A program made the translations under genes and the position numbers. The notes beneath the pieces are model-generated. The model did no database searches and was not told the origin of the DNA. It saw only the letters and a program-made list of their open reading frames with translations. Below, piece after piece: positions 19,565 to 27,808 of a DNA stretch of 64,000 nt. Source of the stretch: Acinetobacter pittii (GTDB lineage Bacteria > Pseudomonadota > Gammaproteobacteria > Pseudomonadales > Moraxellaceae); contig NZ_CP139249.1 of assembly GCF_034064985.1 (NCBI RefSeq), forward strand, positions 1,426,001 through 1,490,000, read 5' to 3'. Every line of letters begins with the position of its first letter. Position 1 is the first letter of the stretch.

Positions 19565-20574
19565 ATATTATGAATAAGGCTCAAATAGAGAGCTATAAAT
19601 TTTTCCCCTCATCTTTAAAATACTTTATAGGCATTTGCTTATTTTATCTCGTTTATGCATTTTTTAGTCCAGCTCAAGCTGCTTGCACGGTAAGTGGTAC
19701 CACAAATAGTACTTTTACCTATACAGCAGCAAATATTAATAATGATGCAACCGTAAACCTTTCAGGCACAATTACTTGCACAAATTTAGGACTTCCCCAG
19801 ATTTCTAATTTCATGTGTATGAAGACCGTATTTACAGGAGCAACCACTGCGAATAATAGTGTGACTTTACCATATACGGTAACTGCAACTGTAGGCGGGG
19901 CTGGCTCTTCCACTACCAACCAAACCTCCAATGTGTGGTATGGCCCAGTAGCAACAGTCGCATCAAATAATATTGTGAGCTACTCGGTAAATATAAAAGT
20001 TCCAGCCCGAACGGGGTCGCTTCTTGCTTATCCGAAAGGAACATATACGGCTTCGGTTCGGTTGTATTGGGATATGGATCTTTTGGGTTTATCTTGTGGT
20101 GATTTACTTGGTGGCTGGGATTCAGGCGATACATTGCTAACAGCAAACTTTGTGGTTCCAAGTCTGTGCCAATTAAACTCAACCTCAACTGTAGATTTCG
20201 GCAATATTAATGATATTGGCACGACTAAGCGTGATTACACAGCGCAAGGAGCCGTAAATTCGACCTGTAATTATGGAACGCCATATAGCATTTATTTAGG
20301 CGATGGCAATAACCGTATAGCTGGGAGCTTTAGGCGTATGACTAATAGTAATAATGAATTTATTCCCTATCAGCTATATAAAGATTCTAACTATAGTACG
20401 GTATGGGACGCTACAGGTGGTGTAATCAGTGTTGGGGGAGCAGGAGGAGTCTCGAAAACAGGAACAGGAAGCGCTCAAACGACTACAGTGTATGGAAAAA
20501 TTCCGCAAGGCACTGCCATCGCAAGTAGACCTGGCGTCTATTCTGATAGCGTTGTCGTTACGGTGACTTATTAA
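19555..20574 (+). CDS. Fimbrial tip adhesin (CsuE-like), two SCPU domains
   Basis: A 339-residue secreted protein. The hydrophobic signal (about residues 24-43) ends at SPAQA, unusually late, so an internal Met at residue 5 is also a possible start. An N-terminal domain from ACTVSGTTNSTF to about residue 200 is followed by a second SCPU domain (PSLCQLNSTSTVDFGNIND to VVVTVTY) resembling the major pilin. The length equals that of the known Csu tip subunit. It would cap the pilus and mediate adhesion or biofilm formation, by analogy with CsuE. Confidence 0.87.
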   Translation: MSLNIMNKAQIESYKFFPSSLKYFIGICLFYLVYAFFSPAQAACTVSGTTNSTFTYTAANINNDATVNLSGTITCTNLGLPQISNFMCMKTVFTGATTANNSVTLPYTVTATVGGAGSSTTNQTSNVWYGPVATVASNNIVSYSVNIKVPARTGSLLAYPKGTYTASVRLYWDMDLLGLSCGDLLGGWDSGDTLLTANFVVPSLCQLNSTSTVDFGNINDIGTTKRDYTAQGAVNSTCNYGTPYSIYLGDGNNRIAGSFRRMTNSNNEFIPYQLYKDSNYSTVWDATGGVISVGGAGGVSKTGTGSAQTTTVYGKIPQGTAIASRPGVYSDSVVVTVTY

Positions 20575-20592
20575 TCTTTCAAATTTATATGA

Positions 20593-20617
20593 GGAGCTCT
20601 TTTTATAGCAGAGCTCC
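20593..20617 (+). terminator. Stem-loop after the fimbrial operon
   Basis: An 8-bp stem, GGAGCTCT (20593-20600) with AGAGCTCC (20610-20617), 18 nt after the adhesin stop. The following sequence is only moderately T-rich. Confidence 0.5.
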
Positions 20618-20800
20618 CTATAATTCAAAGTATATTGCTTAAAAATTGTTAAGATATAAATAATAAAAATCAAATAATTCTTAGCTTTCGGAACTTATTC
20701 GTCATCAAAAACAGTTTGACTTAAAAAAGTATTCTGTATATTTATTGATTAGTTCTAAAAAAGAACTAGATAAAAGGCAATTAAAAATAAAGGTGAATAA

Positions 20801-21487
20801 ATGTCGAATATTATTTTGCATCAATGGGAAATTTCTCCATTCTGTCAAAAAATTTCAAGGGCTTTAAGATTCAAGGGAATTCCATTTGACACAGTTAACT
20901 ACAATGGCATTCTTGGAGCGAAAGTTCCTCTGCTAAGTAAGGTAGGTAAAGTACCTGTCATTGATCATAACGGACAAAGGATTCAAGACAGCACTCGAAT
21001 TGCTCGGTATCTGGATGAAGCCTTTCCAGACACACCTCGACTTTACCCCGAAGATCCAAATCAAAAAGCTCTTGCCGAACTTTGGGAAGACTGGGCGGAT
21101 GAATCTCTTTATTTTTATGAAGTCTATTTACGCGTCAATGACCCTGAAGCTCTAAAAGAAGCCATCAGTATCAGCAGTATTGGTCGTCCGGCCTATGAAA
21201 AGCCAATGGTAAAAGGTTTTATTTTAGCCGAGTTAAAAACGCAGCTTTTCTTTCAAGGCTTAGGACGTATGAAAGCTGAAAATGTTGAAGAAGAATTTAT
21301 ACGACATCTCGACCGTATTGAACAGGTTTTATCACAAAGTGAATGGTTAGTTGGAAACAGCCAAACCATTGCAGATATTGCCGTGGTTGCTCAACTCGGT
21401 GAAGTGGTTCGGACAAGTAAAAAGTTTGGCAAAGAAATTTTGAATCGACCGTTTATTGCATTATGGTATAAAAAACAAACAGGATGA
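20801..21487 (+). CDS. Glutathione S-transferase family protein
   Basis: A 228-residue two-domain protein. The thioredoxin-like N-terminus has HQWEISPFCQKISRALRFKGI with Ser/Cys at the usual active position, then KVPVIDHNGQRIQDSTRIARYLDE, where the VP and the glutathione-contacting DS are typical. The helical C-terminal domain starts near residue 85. AAGGTG precedes the ATG. The SDR gene follows 7 nt later, so the two are surely co-transcribed. The substrate is unknown. Confidence 0.85.
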   Translation: MSNIILHQWEISPFCQKISRALRFKGIPFDTVNYNGILGAKVPLLSKVGKVPVIDHNGQRIQDSTRIARYLDEAFPDTPRLYPEDPNQKALAELWEDWADESLYFYEVYLRVNDPEALKEAISISSIGRPAYEKPMVKGFILAELKTQLFFQGLGRMKAENVEEEFIRHLDRIEQVLSQSEWLVGNSQTIADIAVVAQLGEVVRTSKKFGKEILNRPFIALWYKKQTG

Positions 21488-21494
21488 AACGTCT

Positions 21495-22256
21495 ATGACA
21501 TCAGCAACACTAGATAAAACACAAGATTGTGCGGTTGTTATTGGCGTCGGGGCATCACAGGGGATTGGTGCAGCGGTGTGTCGTCTGTTCGCCAAAGAAG
21601 GCTTAAAAGTTTATGTTGCTGGGCGTACTTTTCAGAAAATTGAAGCAGTGGCTGCCCAAATCCATTCCAATGGTGGAGATGCTGTAGCGTTTCGTTTAGA
21701 TGCAGAAGATATACACCAAGTACAAGCCTTATTTGACACCATTACTAGTCAAAATGAGCGCATTACAGCTGTAATTCATAATGTGGGAGGGAATATTCCT
21801 TCCATCTTTTTACGCAGTCCATTGTCGTTTTTTACTCAAATGTGGCAATCCACTTTTTTATCGGCCTATTTAGTTTCTCAAAGCTGTCTAAAAATCTTTA
21901 AAGATCAAAATTACGGTACGCTTATTTTTACTGGAGCGAGTGCATCTCTACGCGGCAAACCTTTTTTCGCAGCTTTTACGATGGGAAAATCTGCCTTAAG
22001 AGCTTATGCCTTAAATCTAGCCCAAATCTATAAGTCACAAGGCATCCATATTGCTCATGTGATTATTGATGGCATGGTCGATGGCGATAGAGTGAATAAA
22101 GCATTATTTGGTCTGGGGCGGTTAGCTCGTCTTACGCGTGGCACTGGCGGACTTAATATTGATGCAATTGCAGAAAATTATTGGATGCTTTACCAACAAA
22201 CACCGAAGCTCTGGACACATGAGTTGGATTTACGCCCTTATCAAGAAAAATTTTGA
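21495..22256 (+). CDS. SDR-family protein lacking the catalytic Tyr
   Basis: A 253-residue Rossmann-fold protein. The nucleotide motif GVGASQGIG is near residue 17, and the NVGG segment replaces the usual NNAG. The canonical YxxxK active site reads FTMGK (Phe in place of Tyr), while the downstream VIIDGMVDG segment matches a known atypical SDR subgroup. It may bind a nucleotide without normal dehydrogenase chemistry. I chose the start MTSATLDK (GGATGA upstream); a 13-residue longer form would overlap the GST gene. Confidence 0.8.
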   Translation: MTSATLDKTQDCAVVIGVGASQGIGAAVCRLFAKEGLKVYVAGRTFQKIEAVAAQIHSNGGDAVAFRLDAEDIHQVQALFDTITSQNERITAVIHNVGGNIPSIFLRSPLSFFTQMWQSTFLSAYLVSQSCLKIFKDQNYGTLIFTGASASLRGKPFFAAFTMGKSALRAYALNLAQIYKSQGIHIAHVIIDGMVDGDRVNKALFGLGRLARLTRGTGGLNIDAIAENYWMLYQQTPKLWTHELDLRPYQEKF

Positions 22257-22265
22257 GAGATTAAA

Positions 22266-22949
22266 ATGCTAAAAAAAATATTCCAAAAATTTCAAAAAAA
22301 GCAGGGCTGTGTTGTAGTGGCTGGTCATGACCTACAACTGATTGAGCGTGATTTTGTAATTCTAGATAAAAACGCACATTTTCCATTACATCTTTATCAA
22401 GTTGCGCATGATTCAGCTGCGCAAAAGATAAAAATTCATTCTATAAATGATGGCGTGACAGCAGTACATTTAAATTTAGTGAATGCAGATCACTTAAAAT
22501 GCTTATTGCGTTATATTTCAAAACACGGGCATACCATTGAACTCTGTGTATTTCAGCCGAGTTTTTCATCTTCGCCCAATATCGAAGCTTTATCTTTAGA
22601 AGAGATTAAACACAGTTGGCAGACCACAGGTTTAAGTGCAGTAAGTGTTGCTCAAGCTGTGATTAAGCCTATGCTTAAACAACAGCGGGGCACCCTTATT
22701 TTTCTTGGCGCACCCTCTAATCACTCGACCCATTACGATGTGTTAAGCCAAAGCATGTTTGCTAGCATTCGAGCTTTATCGCAGTCATTAGCCAAAGAGT
22801 TTCAGCCTAAAGGTATTCATGTTGCTTATTGCATGGTTGAAAAATGGGAGGGGCAAAATCAGCACTTTACCTCATCTCTCAAACAAGTATGCCAACACAT
22901 CTATCAGCAACCTGATTCGGCATGGAGCCAAGAACTCAGCCTATCTTGA
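22266..22949 (+). CDS. Degenerate SDR-like protein
   Basis: A 227-residue protein whose C-terminal half follows the SDR pattern (TTGLSAVSVAQAVIKPML, GTLIFLGAPS, ALSQSLAKEFQPKGIHVAYC). Its N-terminus lacks a Gly-rich nucleotide motif, and the YxxxK position is replaced around YDVLSQSMF. It lies 9 nt after the preceding SDR gene with a GAGAG ribosome site. It is most likely a non-catalytic partner or paralogue of its neighbour. The reading frame is intact, so it is not a simple pseudogene. Confidence 0.7.
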   Translation: MLKKIFQKFQKKQGCVVVAGHDLQLIERDFVILDKNAHFPLHLYQVAHDSAAQKIKIHSINDGVTAVHLNLVNADHLKCLLRYISKHGHTIELCVFQPSFSSSPNIEALSLEEIKHSWQTTGLSAVSVAQAVIKPMLKQQRGTLIFLGAPSNHSTHYDVLSQSMFASIRALSQSLAKEFQPKGIHVAYCMVEKWEGQNQHFTSSLKQVCQHIYQQPDSAWSQELSLS

Positions 22950-23026
22950 AGTTTTACTTTTACATGTTGTTAAAATACAGTACTGATCTGGAATGATGAT
23001 ATAACAATAATTTCGGTAGGTTTTAA

Positions 23027-23584
23027 ATGGTGAATATAAAGAGTTTTCAACGAGCTGTTCAAGTAGCGTCGACCTTGGCAGCTTTTATGTGTTTTCCTCC
23101 ACTCGCTCAAGCTTCACAATACACTCAAACTGCTCGTTTAGTTAACGAATGCTTATCTTATATGAAGGATGTCGCAGGTTATAAAGCAGAGCAGCATTTA
23201 CCTATCGAAGATTTAACTCAAGAAAAGAAAGTTCTCGATCAATCGCTTTCTGAAGCTGAATCTTTTGGCTTAAATAGCGAAACGGTAAAGCCATTTATTA
23301 TGACGCAAATGAATGTTGCCAAGGCCATTCAATACCGTTATCGGGCTGATTGGTTGTCGAGTCCAGAAAGCAATTGGAAGCCACAAGATTTAGCAGAAGT
23401 ACGATTAAAAATTAGTTCTCTAAACACTGAACTTCTAAAAAATATTGCCGTTGAACTTAAGAGAAATAACAACAAAGCGCCTCATGGCTGTAGCTATATG
23501 TGGCCTGTTCAGCATCCTCAACTTAAAGAAGCCGACAAAAAAGCTTTATGTGAGACATTAAATAAAATCAAGTTAAGAGAATGA
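23027..23584 (+). CDS. Exported hypothetical protein
   Basis: A 185-residue protein with a Sec-type signal peptide (about residues 1-29, ending PLAQAS). The mature part is helical and charged and has two Cys residues near the C-terminus (HGCSYMW, KALCETL) plus one early (NECLSYM). I do not recognise the family. It lies 77 nt after the SDR-like gene on the same strand. Confidence 0.65.
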   Translation: MVNIKSFQRAVQVASTLAAFMCFPPLAQASQYTQTARLVNECLSYMKDVAGYKAEQHLPIEDLTQEKKVLDQSLSEAESFGLNSETVKPFIMTQMNVAKAIQYRYRADWLSSPESNWKPQDLAEVRLKISSLNTELLKNIAVELKRNNNKAPHGCSYMWPVQHPQLKEADKKALCETLNKIKLRE

Positions 23585-23624
23585 AAAACAATAATTATTT
23601 AACTGTTTTCTAGCCAATACCACA

Positions 23625-23653
23625 TTGACACCCAAAATCTCTCCGATTATCCT
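23625..23653 (+). promoter_or_regulatory. Promoter of the C4-like RNA unit
   Basis: A perfect -35 box TTGACA (23625-23630), a 17-bp spacer and a -10 box TATCCT (23648-23653). Transcription should begin near 23660, right at the first hairpin of the RNA. Confidence 0.55.
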
Positions 23654-23659
23654 TTGCCT

Positions 23660-23830
23660 GCTGGCCACATTGCCAGTCGGTTTTAGCAGACCGTTTTCAT
23701 CTAGATCATCAAAAGAGCAATTTTTTGGTGTCGAACTCGTTCGTCTCCCTTCGTAGCGGTAGGACGGAGGAGGGACGCCTTCGGGCGTGCCGGTTCCTAG
23801 ATGACTGGTCTGCTAACCCTTCTTCGTTCT
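23660..23830 (+). ncRNA. Structured RNA, C4 antisense RNA-like
   Basis: Much more GC-rich and folded than its surroundings. A 5' hairpin CTGGC/GCCAG (23661-23676) comes first. A long closing stem pairs TTAGCAGACC (23683-23692) with GGTCTGCTAA (23807-23816) and continues as TCATCTAG (23697-23704) with CTAGATGA (23797-23804). Inside is ACGCC-TTCG-GGCGT (23775-23788), a classic UUCG tetraloop. The 3' arm TCCTAGATGA (23795-23804) is exactly complementary to the ribosome site of the small ORF at 23890. The layout resembles phage P1/P7 C4 RNA; homology to that family is my inference and was not searched. Confidence 0.65.
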
Positions 23831-23872
23831 GCCACCATAATCATTTAGCAGTGATTTGGTAGAACTTCTATT

Positions 23873-23889
23873 TCATCTAGGAGTCCGCT
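23873..23889 (+). promoter_or_regulatory. Ribosome site complementary to the upstream RNA
   Basis: TCATCTAGGA (23873-23882) contains the AGGAG Shine-Dalgarno core for the ATG at 23890. It is the exact reverse complement of TCCTAGATGA at 23795-23804 in the structured RNA, so pairing would hide the ribosome site. Confidence 0.6.
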
Positions 23890-23979
23890 ATGCATACTAT
23901 TTTTTCTTTATTGGCCTCTGCCAAAATCTCTCTATTCATCCCATATAAACAGTCTTTAAAACGGTTTAATCGACTCTAG
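23890..23979 (+). CDS. 29-residue hydrophobic/basic peptide
   Basis: A short ORF with a strong AGGAG ribosome site 7 nt upstream. The peptide starts MHTIFSLLASAKISLFIPY and ends in a basic tail with three Lys/Arg residues in the last ten. That pattern recalls small membrane peptides and type I toxins. It lies between the C4-like RNA and a terminator, in the same transcript. By analogy with P1 c4-icd it could be the regulated product. Existence is inferred from context; the peptide family is not recognised. Confidence 0.45.
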   Translation: MHTIFSLLASAKISLFIPYKQSLKRFNRL

Positions 23980-24040
23980 GTTTTCTACATCTTAAGAATC
24001 GTTACGACTAAAAAATCATAGCAACAATAAACCTGAGATA

Positions 24041-24070
24041 GGCGAGCACACCATTATTTGTGCCGTTTTT
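24041..24070 (+). terminator. Terminator of the C4-like unit
   Basis: GCACA (24046-24050) pairs with TGTGC (24059-24063), with flanking GGC/GCC-like extension, followed by CGTTTTT. It closes a transcript of about 410 nt that starts near 23660. Confidence 0.5.
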
Positions 24071-24158
24071 GCATGCATGTTTTTAGCGCTCAATTTAAGA
24101 GTGACGGCATTTCTATCTCATTTACTTACAACAAAAAATTATTTTAAACGGTATAAAA

Positions 24159-24710
24159 ATGCCAAATTTAGAAGCATCATTTAGAGCACTTCGCGTGCTA
24201 CATGCGGCAAGAGATTTGTTTAATCAATATGGGTTTTACATCGGGATTGACCGAATTATTGAAGAAGCCAAAATTCCCAAAGCCACTTTTTATAACTATT
24301 TTCACTCCAAAGAAAGGCTTATTCAGATGAGCTTAACTTTTCAAACAGATGCATTAAAACATGAGGTGTTTTCAATTATTCATTCGTACCGTGAACTCAT
24401 GGCCTTCGATAAACTTAAGAAAATTTACTTTTTACATGCAAACTTAGAAGGCTTTTATCGGCTGCCATTTAAAGCCATTTTTGAAATTGAAAAGCTTTAT
24501 CCTGCGGCCTATAAAATCGTGATTGACTACCGGAACTGGTTTATTAAAGAAATTCATAAACTGCTTTTAACTATAAAAGTTAACGCTACAGTTGAAGATG
24601 CCTACATGTTTTTATTTGTGATTGATGGGGCAATGGTCCAGCTTTTAAGTGCGAATAGTACTGATGAAAGAGATAAATTATTAGAATATTTTATGTCGAC
24701 GCTCGCTTAA
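24159..24710 (+). CDS. TetR-family transcriptional regulator
   Basis: A 183-residue DNA-binding protein. The N-terminal helix-turn-helix spans about residues 12-55 (AARDLFNQYGFYIGIDRIIEEAKIPKATFYNYFHSKERLI), the standard TetR arrangement. The C-terminal ligand domain is helical and specific. No divergent target gene is evident; the preceding gap is the C4-like unit. The regulated gene and ligand are unknown. Confidence 0.82.
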   Translation: MPNLEASFRALRVLHAARDLFNQYGFYIGIDRIIEEAKIPKATFYNYFHSKERLIQMSLTFQTDALKHEVFSIIHSYRELMAFDKLKKIYFLHANLEGFYRLPFKAIFEIEKLYPAAYKIVIDYRNWFIKEIHKLLLTIKVNATVEDAYMFLFVIDGAMVQLLSANSTDERDKLLEYFMSTLA

Positions 24711-24742
24711 ATTGATCCATATTCTAGTGTTTAACTTATGAA

Positions 24743-24764
24743 AAAGCCCTCCAAAGAGGGCTTT
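24743..24764. terminator. Terminator between convergent genes
   Basis: A perfect 9-bp stem, AAAGCCCTC with GAGGGCTTT, and a 4-nt CAAA loop. It lies between the TetR gene and the convergent exported protein and is suited to both directions. Confidence 0.75.
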
Positions 24765-24768
24765 GAAT

Positions 24769-25209
24769 TTATCTAAAATTAGATTTATCTAAAATTTTAT
24801 AGACTTTTTCTCTATAGGCATCATTAGAAATTACCCCTTTATCTCGCTGTTGTTTGAGCGATCTAAATTGTTGGTCACGAATTTCTCTTTGAATACCTAC
24901 ATTATCATGATTTCTAAGGTAGTAAAGACTGCGTTCATGAGCACTCATATTCACTGTGTTATCAGTAAACGAAGTAGGCTCGGTTTCTTTTTCTTGATAT
25001 TGTTTTGCGATTTCAAAAAAATCTACATTTTGTTGTTCATTCAGCTTACTCTCTTGAGAGTTTGCGTTCACTTCAAGCATGCTTTTATGCTGATTAAATT
25101 TAGGGCGGTTATATTCTTGTTTCGTTTGAAAGGTGTTTGTTTCAGCAAATACGGAAGAAGGAAAAAGCCCAATATTTAAAAATAAAAAAGTTAATAAAAA
25201 TCTATTCAT
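24769..25209 (-). CDS. Exported hypothetical protein with SHOCT-like tail
   Basis: A 146-residue protein. It has an N-terminal signal peptide (MNRFLLTFLFLNIGLFPSSVFA), a Gln/Asn/Lys-rich linker, and a C-terminal helix pair (FRSLKQQRDKGVISNDAYR) with the L-x-D-K-G-x-I-x-x-x-x-Y/F pattern of SHOCT-like domains. The start at 25209 is chosen because it gives the signal peptide directly; the ribosome site is weak. No function can be assigned. Confidence 0.6.
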   Translation of the reverse strand: MNRFLLTFLFLNIGLFPSSVFAETNTFQTKQEYNRPKFNQHKSMLEVNANSQESKLNEQQNVDFFEIAKQYQEKETEPTSFTDNTVNMSAHERSLYYLRNHDNVGIQREIRDQQFRSLKQQRDKGVISNDAYREKVYKILDKSNFR

Positions 25210-25558
25210 TTCTTTGGAAGTCCAATTGAAATTGAGTAAATCACTGTATTGTAACATTAAAATTTGGAATTTTGGGGCCGTTTTTTAGACCAAATGATCA
25301 ATTGGTAAATAACCAAGGGATAATAGTGCTGTATATAAAGCGCTATTGATGACTTCAGATAGATATTGAGATTAAAATCAAAAAAACTTTTAATCAAAGT
25401 GCTTCTCTATTATCTAATTTAATATTTATATATCAATAATTTATTTTTTTAAAAGAATTGTAAGTGCTTAATTGTTAAGTAAATCTAAACTATTCTGGTG
25501 TGACAATCATTATCTAATTTGTTAGATTTTTTGGTTTTTATAAAAGTGGGCGGAATTT
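25210..25558. other. Divergent AT-rich intergenic region
   Basis: About 350 bp, strongly AT-rich, between divergent genes. It must contain both promoters. No ORF, RNA-like fold or long inverted repeat was seen. Confidence 0.4.
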
Positions 25559-25789
25559 ATGAAGACATTTTTAATTATTTCTTTACTAGGTTTTGGGCTA
25601 GTTGGTTGTGCCTCATCAACATATAACTCTCAAGAAAATTATTTGAATAAACCTCCAATAGTTCCAGAGAATAAAGCTTTTAATAGTTTTAAAACAACAG
25701 AACATGGAATTTTTACTGATCAAGATGTCTATAATATAAATATATCAGAAAATTCGAATCTAAATTTCCGTTATGAAGTTCCTTTTTAA
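25559..25789 (+). CDS. Small lipoprotein, 76 residues
   Basis: An N-terminal lipoprotein signal with lipobox LVGC (Cys at residue 17) is followed by a Ser/Asn-rich mature part. The family is not recognised. It is followed within 150 bp by a second lipoprotein gene on the same strand. It probably resides in the outer membrane or periplasm. Confidence 0.65.
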   Translation: MKTFLIISLLGFGLVGCASSTYNSQENYLNKPPIVPENKAFNSFKTTEHGIFTDQDVYNINISENSNLNFRYEVPF

Positions 25790-25938
25790 AGAATAATAAA
25801 ATATTAACTAAAAAAGGGCGGAGCAAAGGTGGCTTAACACCTTTGCTGATTCAAGATAATGAATAATAGACATCATCTTTAGGTGGTTTTTTAAATTTTA
25901 AACTGTTAAATTTTAGTTATTGAAAAAAGGTACTTTAT

Positions 25939-26313
25939 ATGAAAAATTTCACTATTATTACTTCTTTATTTTTATTAGTTGGGTGTACTACTGGCTATAA
26001 ACAGGCTGCTCCAGTTCAAGTGACTGATACTAAGATTACTTCAGAAGCTGAGAAATATAAAAAACAATATCAAAAGAAAATTTATAAAATATGGGATATT
26101 CCAAAGTCTTCTACAGGCATGAGTGCAAGTGTAAAAGTCTTTTTAACAGATAGTGGCGAAATTGAGCAAATTATCTTTTTAGATAAAGAGGAGCAAAAAT
26201 TTAAAACAAGTATTGAGAAAGCGATATGGCGTGCAAGTCCATTTGTTTTACCTTCTAATCCTGATGCAAGAAAGCAAGCAAGAAAATTCAATATGAAATT
26301 TCAAGCAAAATAA
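25939..26313 (+). CDS. Lipoprotein with TonB/TolA C-terminal-like domain
   Basis: A 124-residue protein with lipobox LLVGC (Cys at residue 16). Residues about 45-124 (YKIWDIPKSSTGMSASVKVFLTDSGEIEQIIF and KAIWRASPFVLPSN) match the cell-envelope integrity/TolA C-terminal fold: W near the start, SVKVFL strands, then an A-x-x-A-SPF-x-LP ending. Small Acinetobacter proteins with this domain are common. The envelope role is inferred. No TonB-ExbBD genes are adjacent. Confidence 0.7.
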   Translation: MKNFTIITSLFLLVGCTTGYKQAAPVQVTDTKITSEAEKYKKQYQKKIYKIWDIPKSSTGMSASVKVFLTDSGEIEQIIFLDKEEQKFKTSIEKAIWRASPFVLPSNPDARKQARKFNMKFQAK

Positions 26314-26615
26314 ATGGGTTATGCTCAAACACTAAGAGCATATTATAATTTTTGAGAGAAATTATATCTGCTCTTGGGTTCTTTATAGTATTGATATATC
26401 AGGGTTTAGCTGTATTGAAGTGATCTTTAAGAGCTAAATTCAAAAGTAGAAAGCTAACATTTCAGTGTAGTTATAAAATAAGACATTTTATTTATAAATT
26501 AAAAAAATATAAAAATTAATTACATTACTATCAAAAGGTAACATAAACAAAACTTTAAAAGAGTAAAAAATCATTATAAAAAATAAGTAAATCCATAAAA
26601 GTATCTAGAAAAAAT
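26314..26615. other. AT-rich gap
   Basis: About 300 bp with no supported gene. Nothing stands out apart from AT-rich runs before the next ORF. Confidence 0.4.
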
Positions 26616-26885
26616 ATGAGTGAAGTAATGAAATCCTATAATGAGAGTAAAGCTACCAGAGTTGTAGCGTGGTGCATAATTTTATTTGGAATTGTTTTAG
26701 GAATAGCCTTTATTTTGTCATATGGGCAAGTAGAAACAAGAAATGATAATTTAGATATTATTCAAATATGGTCCACAGAAATGGTCACTATAGGTTTTTT
26801 TATTATATTTAATGGACTGTTGTTTGGTTATTTACTTCTAAAAATTAGTAGTATTTTAAATCATCTAGAAAATAATAAAAATTAA
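26616..26885 (+). CDS. Small membrane protein, 89 residues
   Basis: Two hydrophobic segments (about residues 16-38 and 52-76) flank a short polar loop, and the ends are charged. This is a probable inner-membrane protein. The family is not recognised. An alternative start is the Met four codons in. Base composition is as AT-rich as the surrounding accessory tract. Confidence 0.55.
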   Translation: MSEVMKSYNESKATRVVAWCIILFGIVLGIAFILSYGQVETRNDNLDIIQIWSTEMVTIGFFIIFNGLLFGYLLLKISSILNHLENNKN

Positions 26886-27191
26886 TAAATTTTATTGAAT
26901 ATAATTTATTATAAGATTTCTTTTATATTTTAAATAGGAAAGGTAAGCTTTAATTTAAATTATTAATAATTTATAGCAAATATTGAAAGAAAATTTTTCA
27001 AAAAAGACTTTTTATATAAGAATTAATGTGATTTATTTCGCATTTTATTGTTGATTGTGTGATTGATTTTAATGTTAACTTGCAAAGTACCTATACTTTT
27101 TACATTCGCTTTATGAGTTTTACCCTATATTACATAAAAAAATAATAGATTAAAAAAATATATGAATATATTCATAAGAAGATAGGAGGTT
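26886..27191. other. AT-rich gap before the 152-residue ORF
   Basis: About 300 bp with no ORF of note. It ends in an AGGAGG ribosome site for the next gene. Confidence 0.4.
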
Positions 27192-27194
27192 ATG

Positions 27195-27653
27195 ATGCCA
27201 AAATATCTAGCTATAGCGGATAAGGTTTATAAAAAAATTAAAAATGACAACTTGTTTTCTGATGACATGATAGAGAACTTAAATTGTTTAGTCGGTCTTA
27301 TTCGTAATACCATAAAAGGGACTGAATTTAAATTAAAGTATAACTTTATTAATTTTGAAGACTGTTTAACCAAGCCTACTGAGCAATGCTCAGTAAAAAT
27401 TGATTTTAGTATTATACCTAAATTTGAAAATGAAGGGGAATTTATTTTATGGTTAGCGGGATTTATTGAAAGGATTACTGAAGGTGGAAAACCTAAATTT
27501 CCGCCAATTTCACAGTTAGTGCCTCAAGGTTTTAGCCTAGGAAGTGAAAGTATTCCAGTAACTACTTTACCTGATAAAGAGGAAAATGCAGAAATGATTA
27601 TTAACTATTTTAAATCAGATGATTACCTTAAAAATAATAAATTACCCTCTTAA
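27195..27653 (+). CDS. Hypothetical protein, 152 residues
   Basis: A soluble acidic protein that I do not recognise. Two adjacent ATGs (27192 and 27195) follow a near-perfect AGGAGG; the second gives the better spacing. No signal peptide or membrane segment is present. A clear terminator follows 18 nt after the stop. It lies upstream of a short acidic ORF and a lysozyme gene, but a terminator separates them. Confidence 0.6.
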   Translation: MPKYLAIADKVYKKIKNDNLFSDDMIENLNCLVGLIRNTIKGTEFKLKYNFINFEDCLTKPTEQCSVKIDFSIIPKFENEGEFILWLAGFIERITEGGKPKFPPISQLVPQGFSLGSESIPVTTLPDKEENAEMIINYFKSDDYLKNNKLPS

Positions 27654-27670
27654 AAATATGTAAAATTTAT

Positions 27671-27692
27671 AAACCGCCTTTTATGGCGGTTT
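27671..27692 (+). terminator. Rho-independent terminator
   Basis: An 8-bp stem, AAACCGCC (27671-27678) with GGCGGTTT (27685-27692), runs straight into a further five T. Confidence 0.85.
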
Positions 27693-27808
27693 TTTTAAGC
27701 AAATGTATCTTAAAGTGTCTGTTACACAAATGGTGAATGTTTAGGGTTGAATGTATCTTTCAATTATTTAAGCATGGAATAACACAAGTTAAGTAAAGGA
27801 TAAATTTC

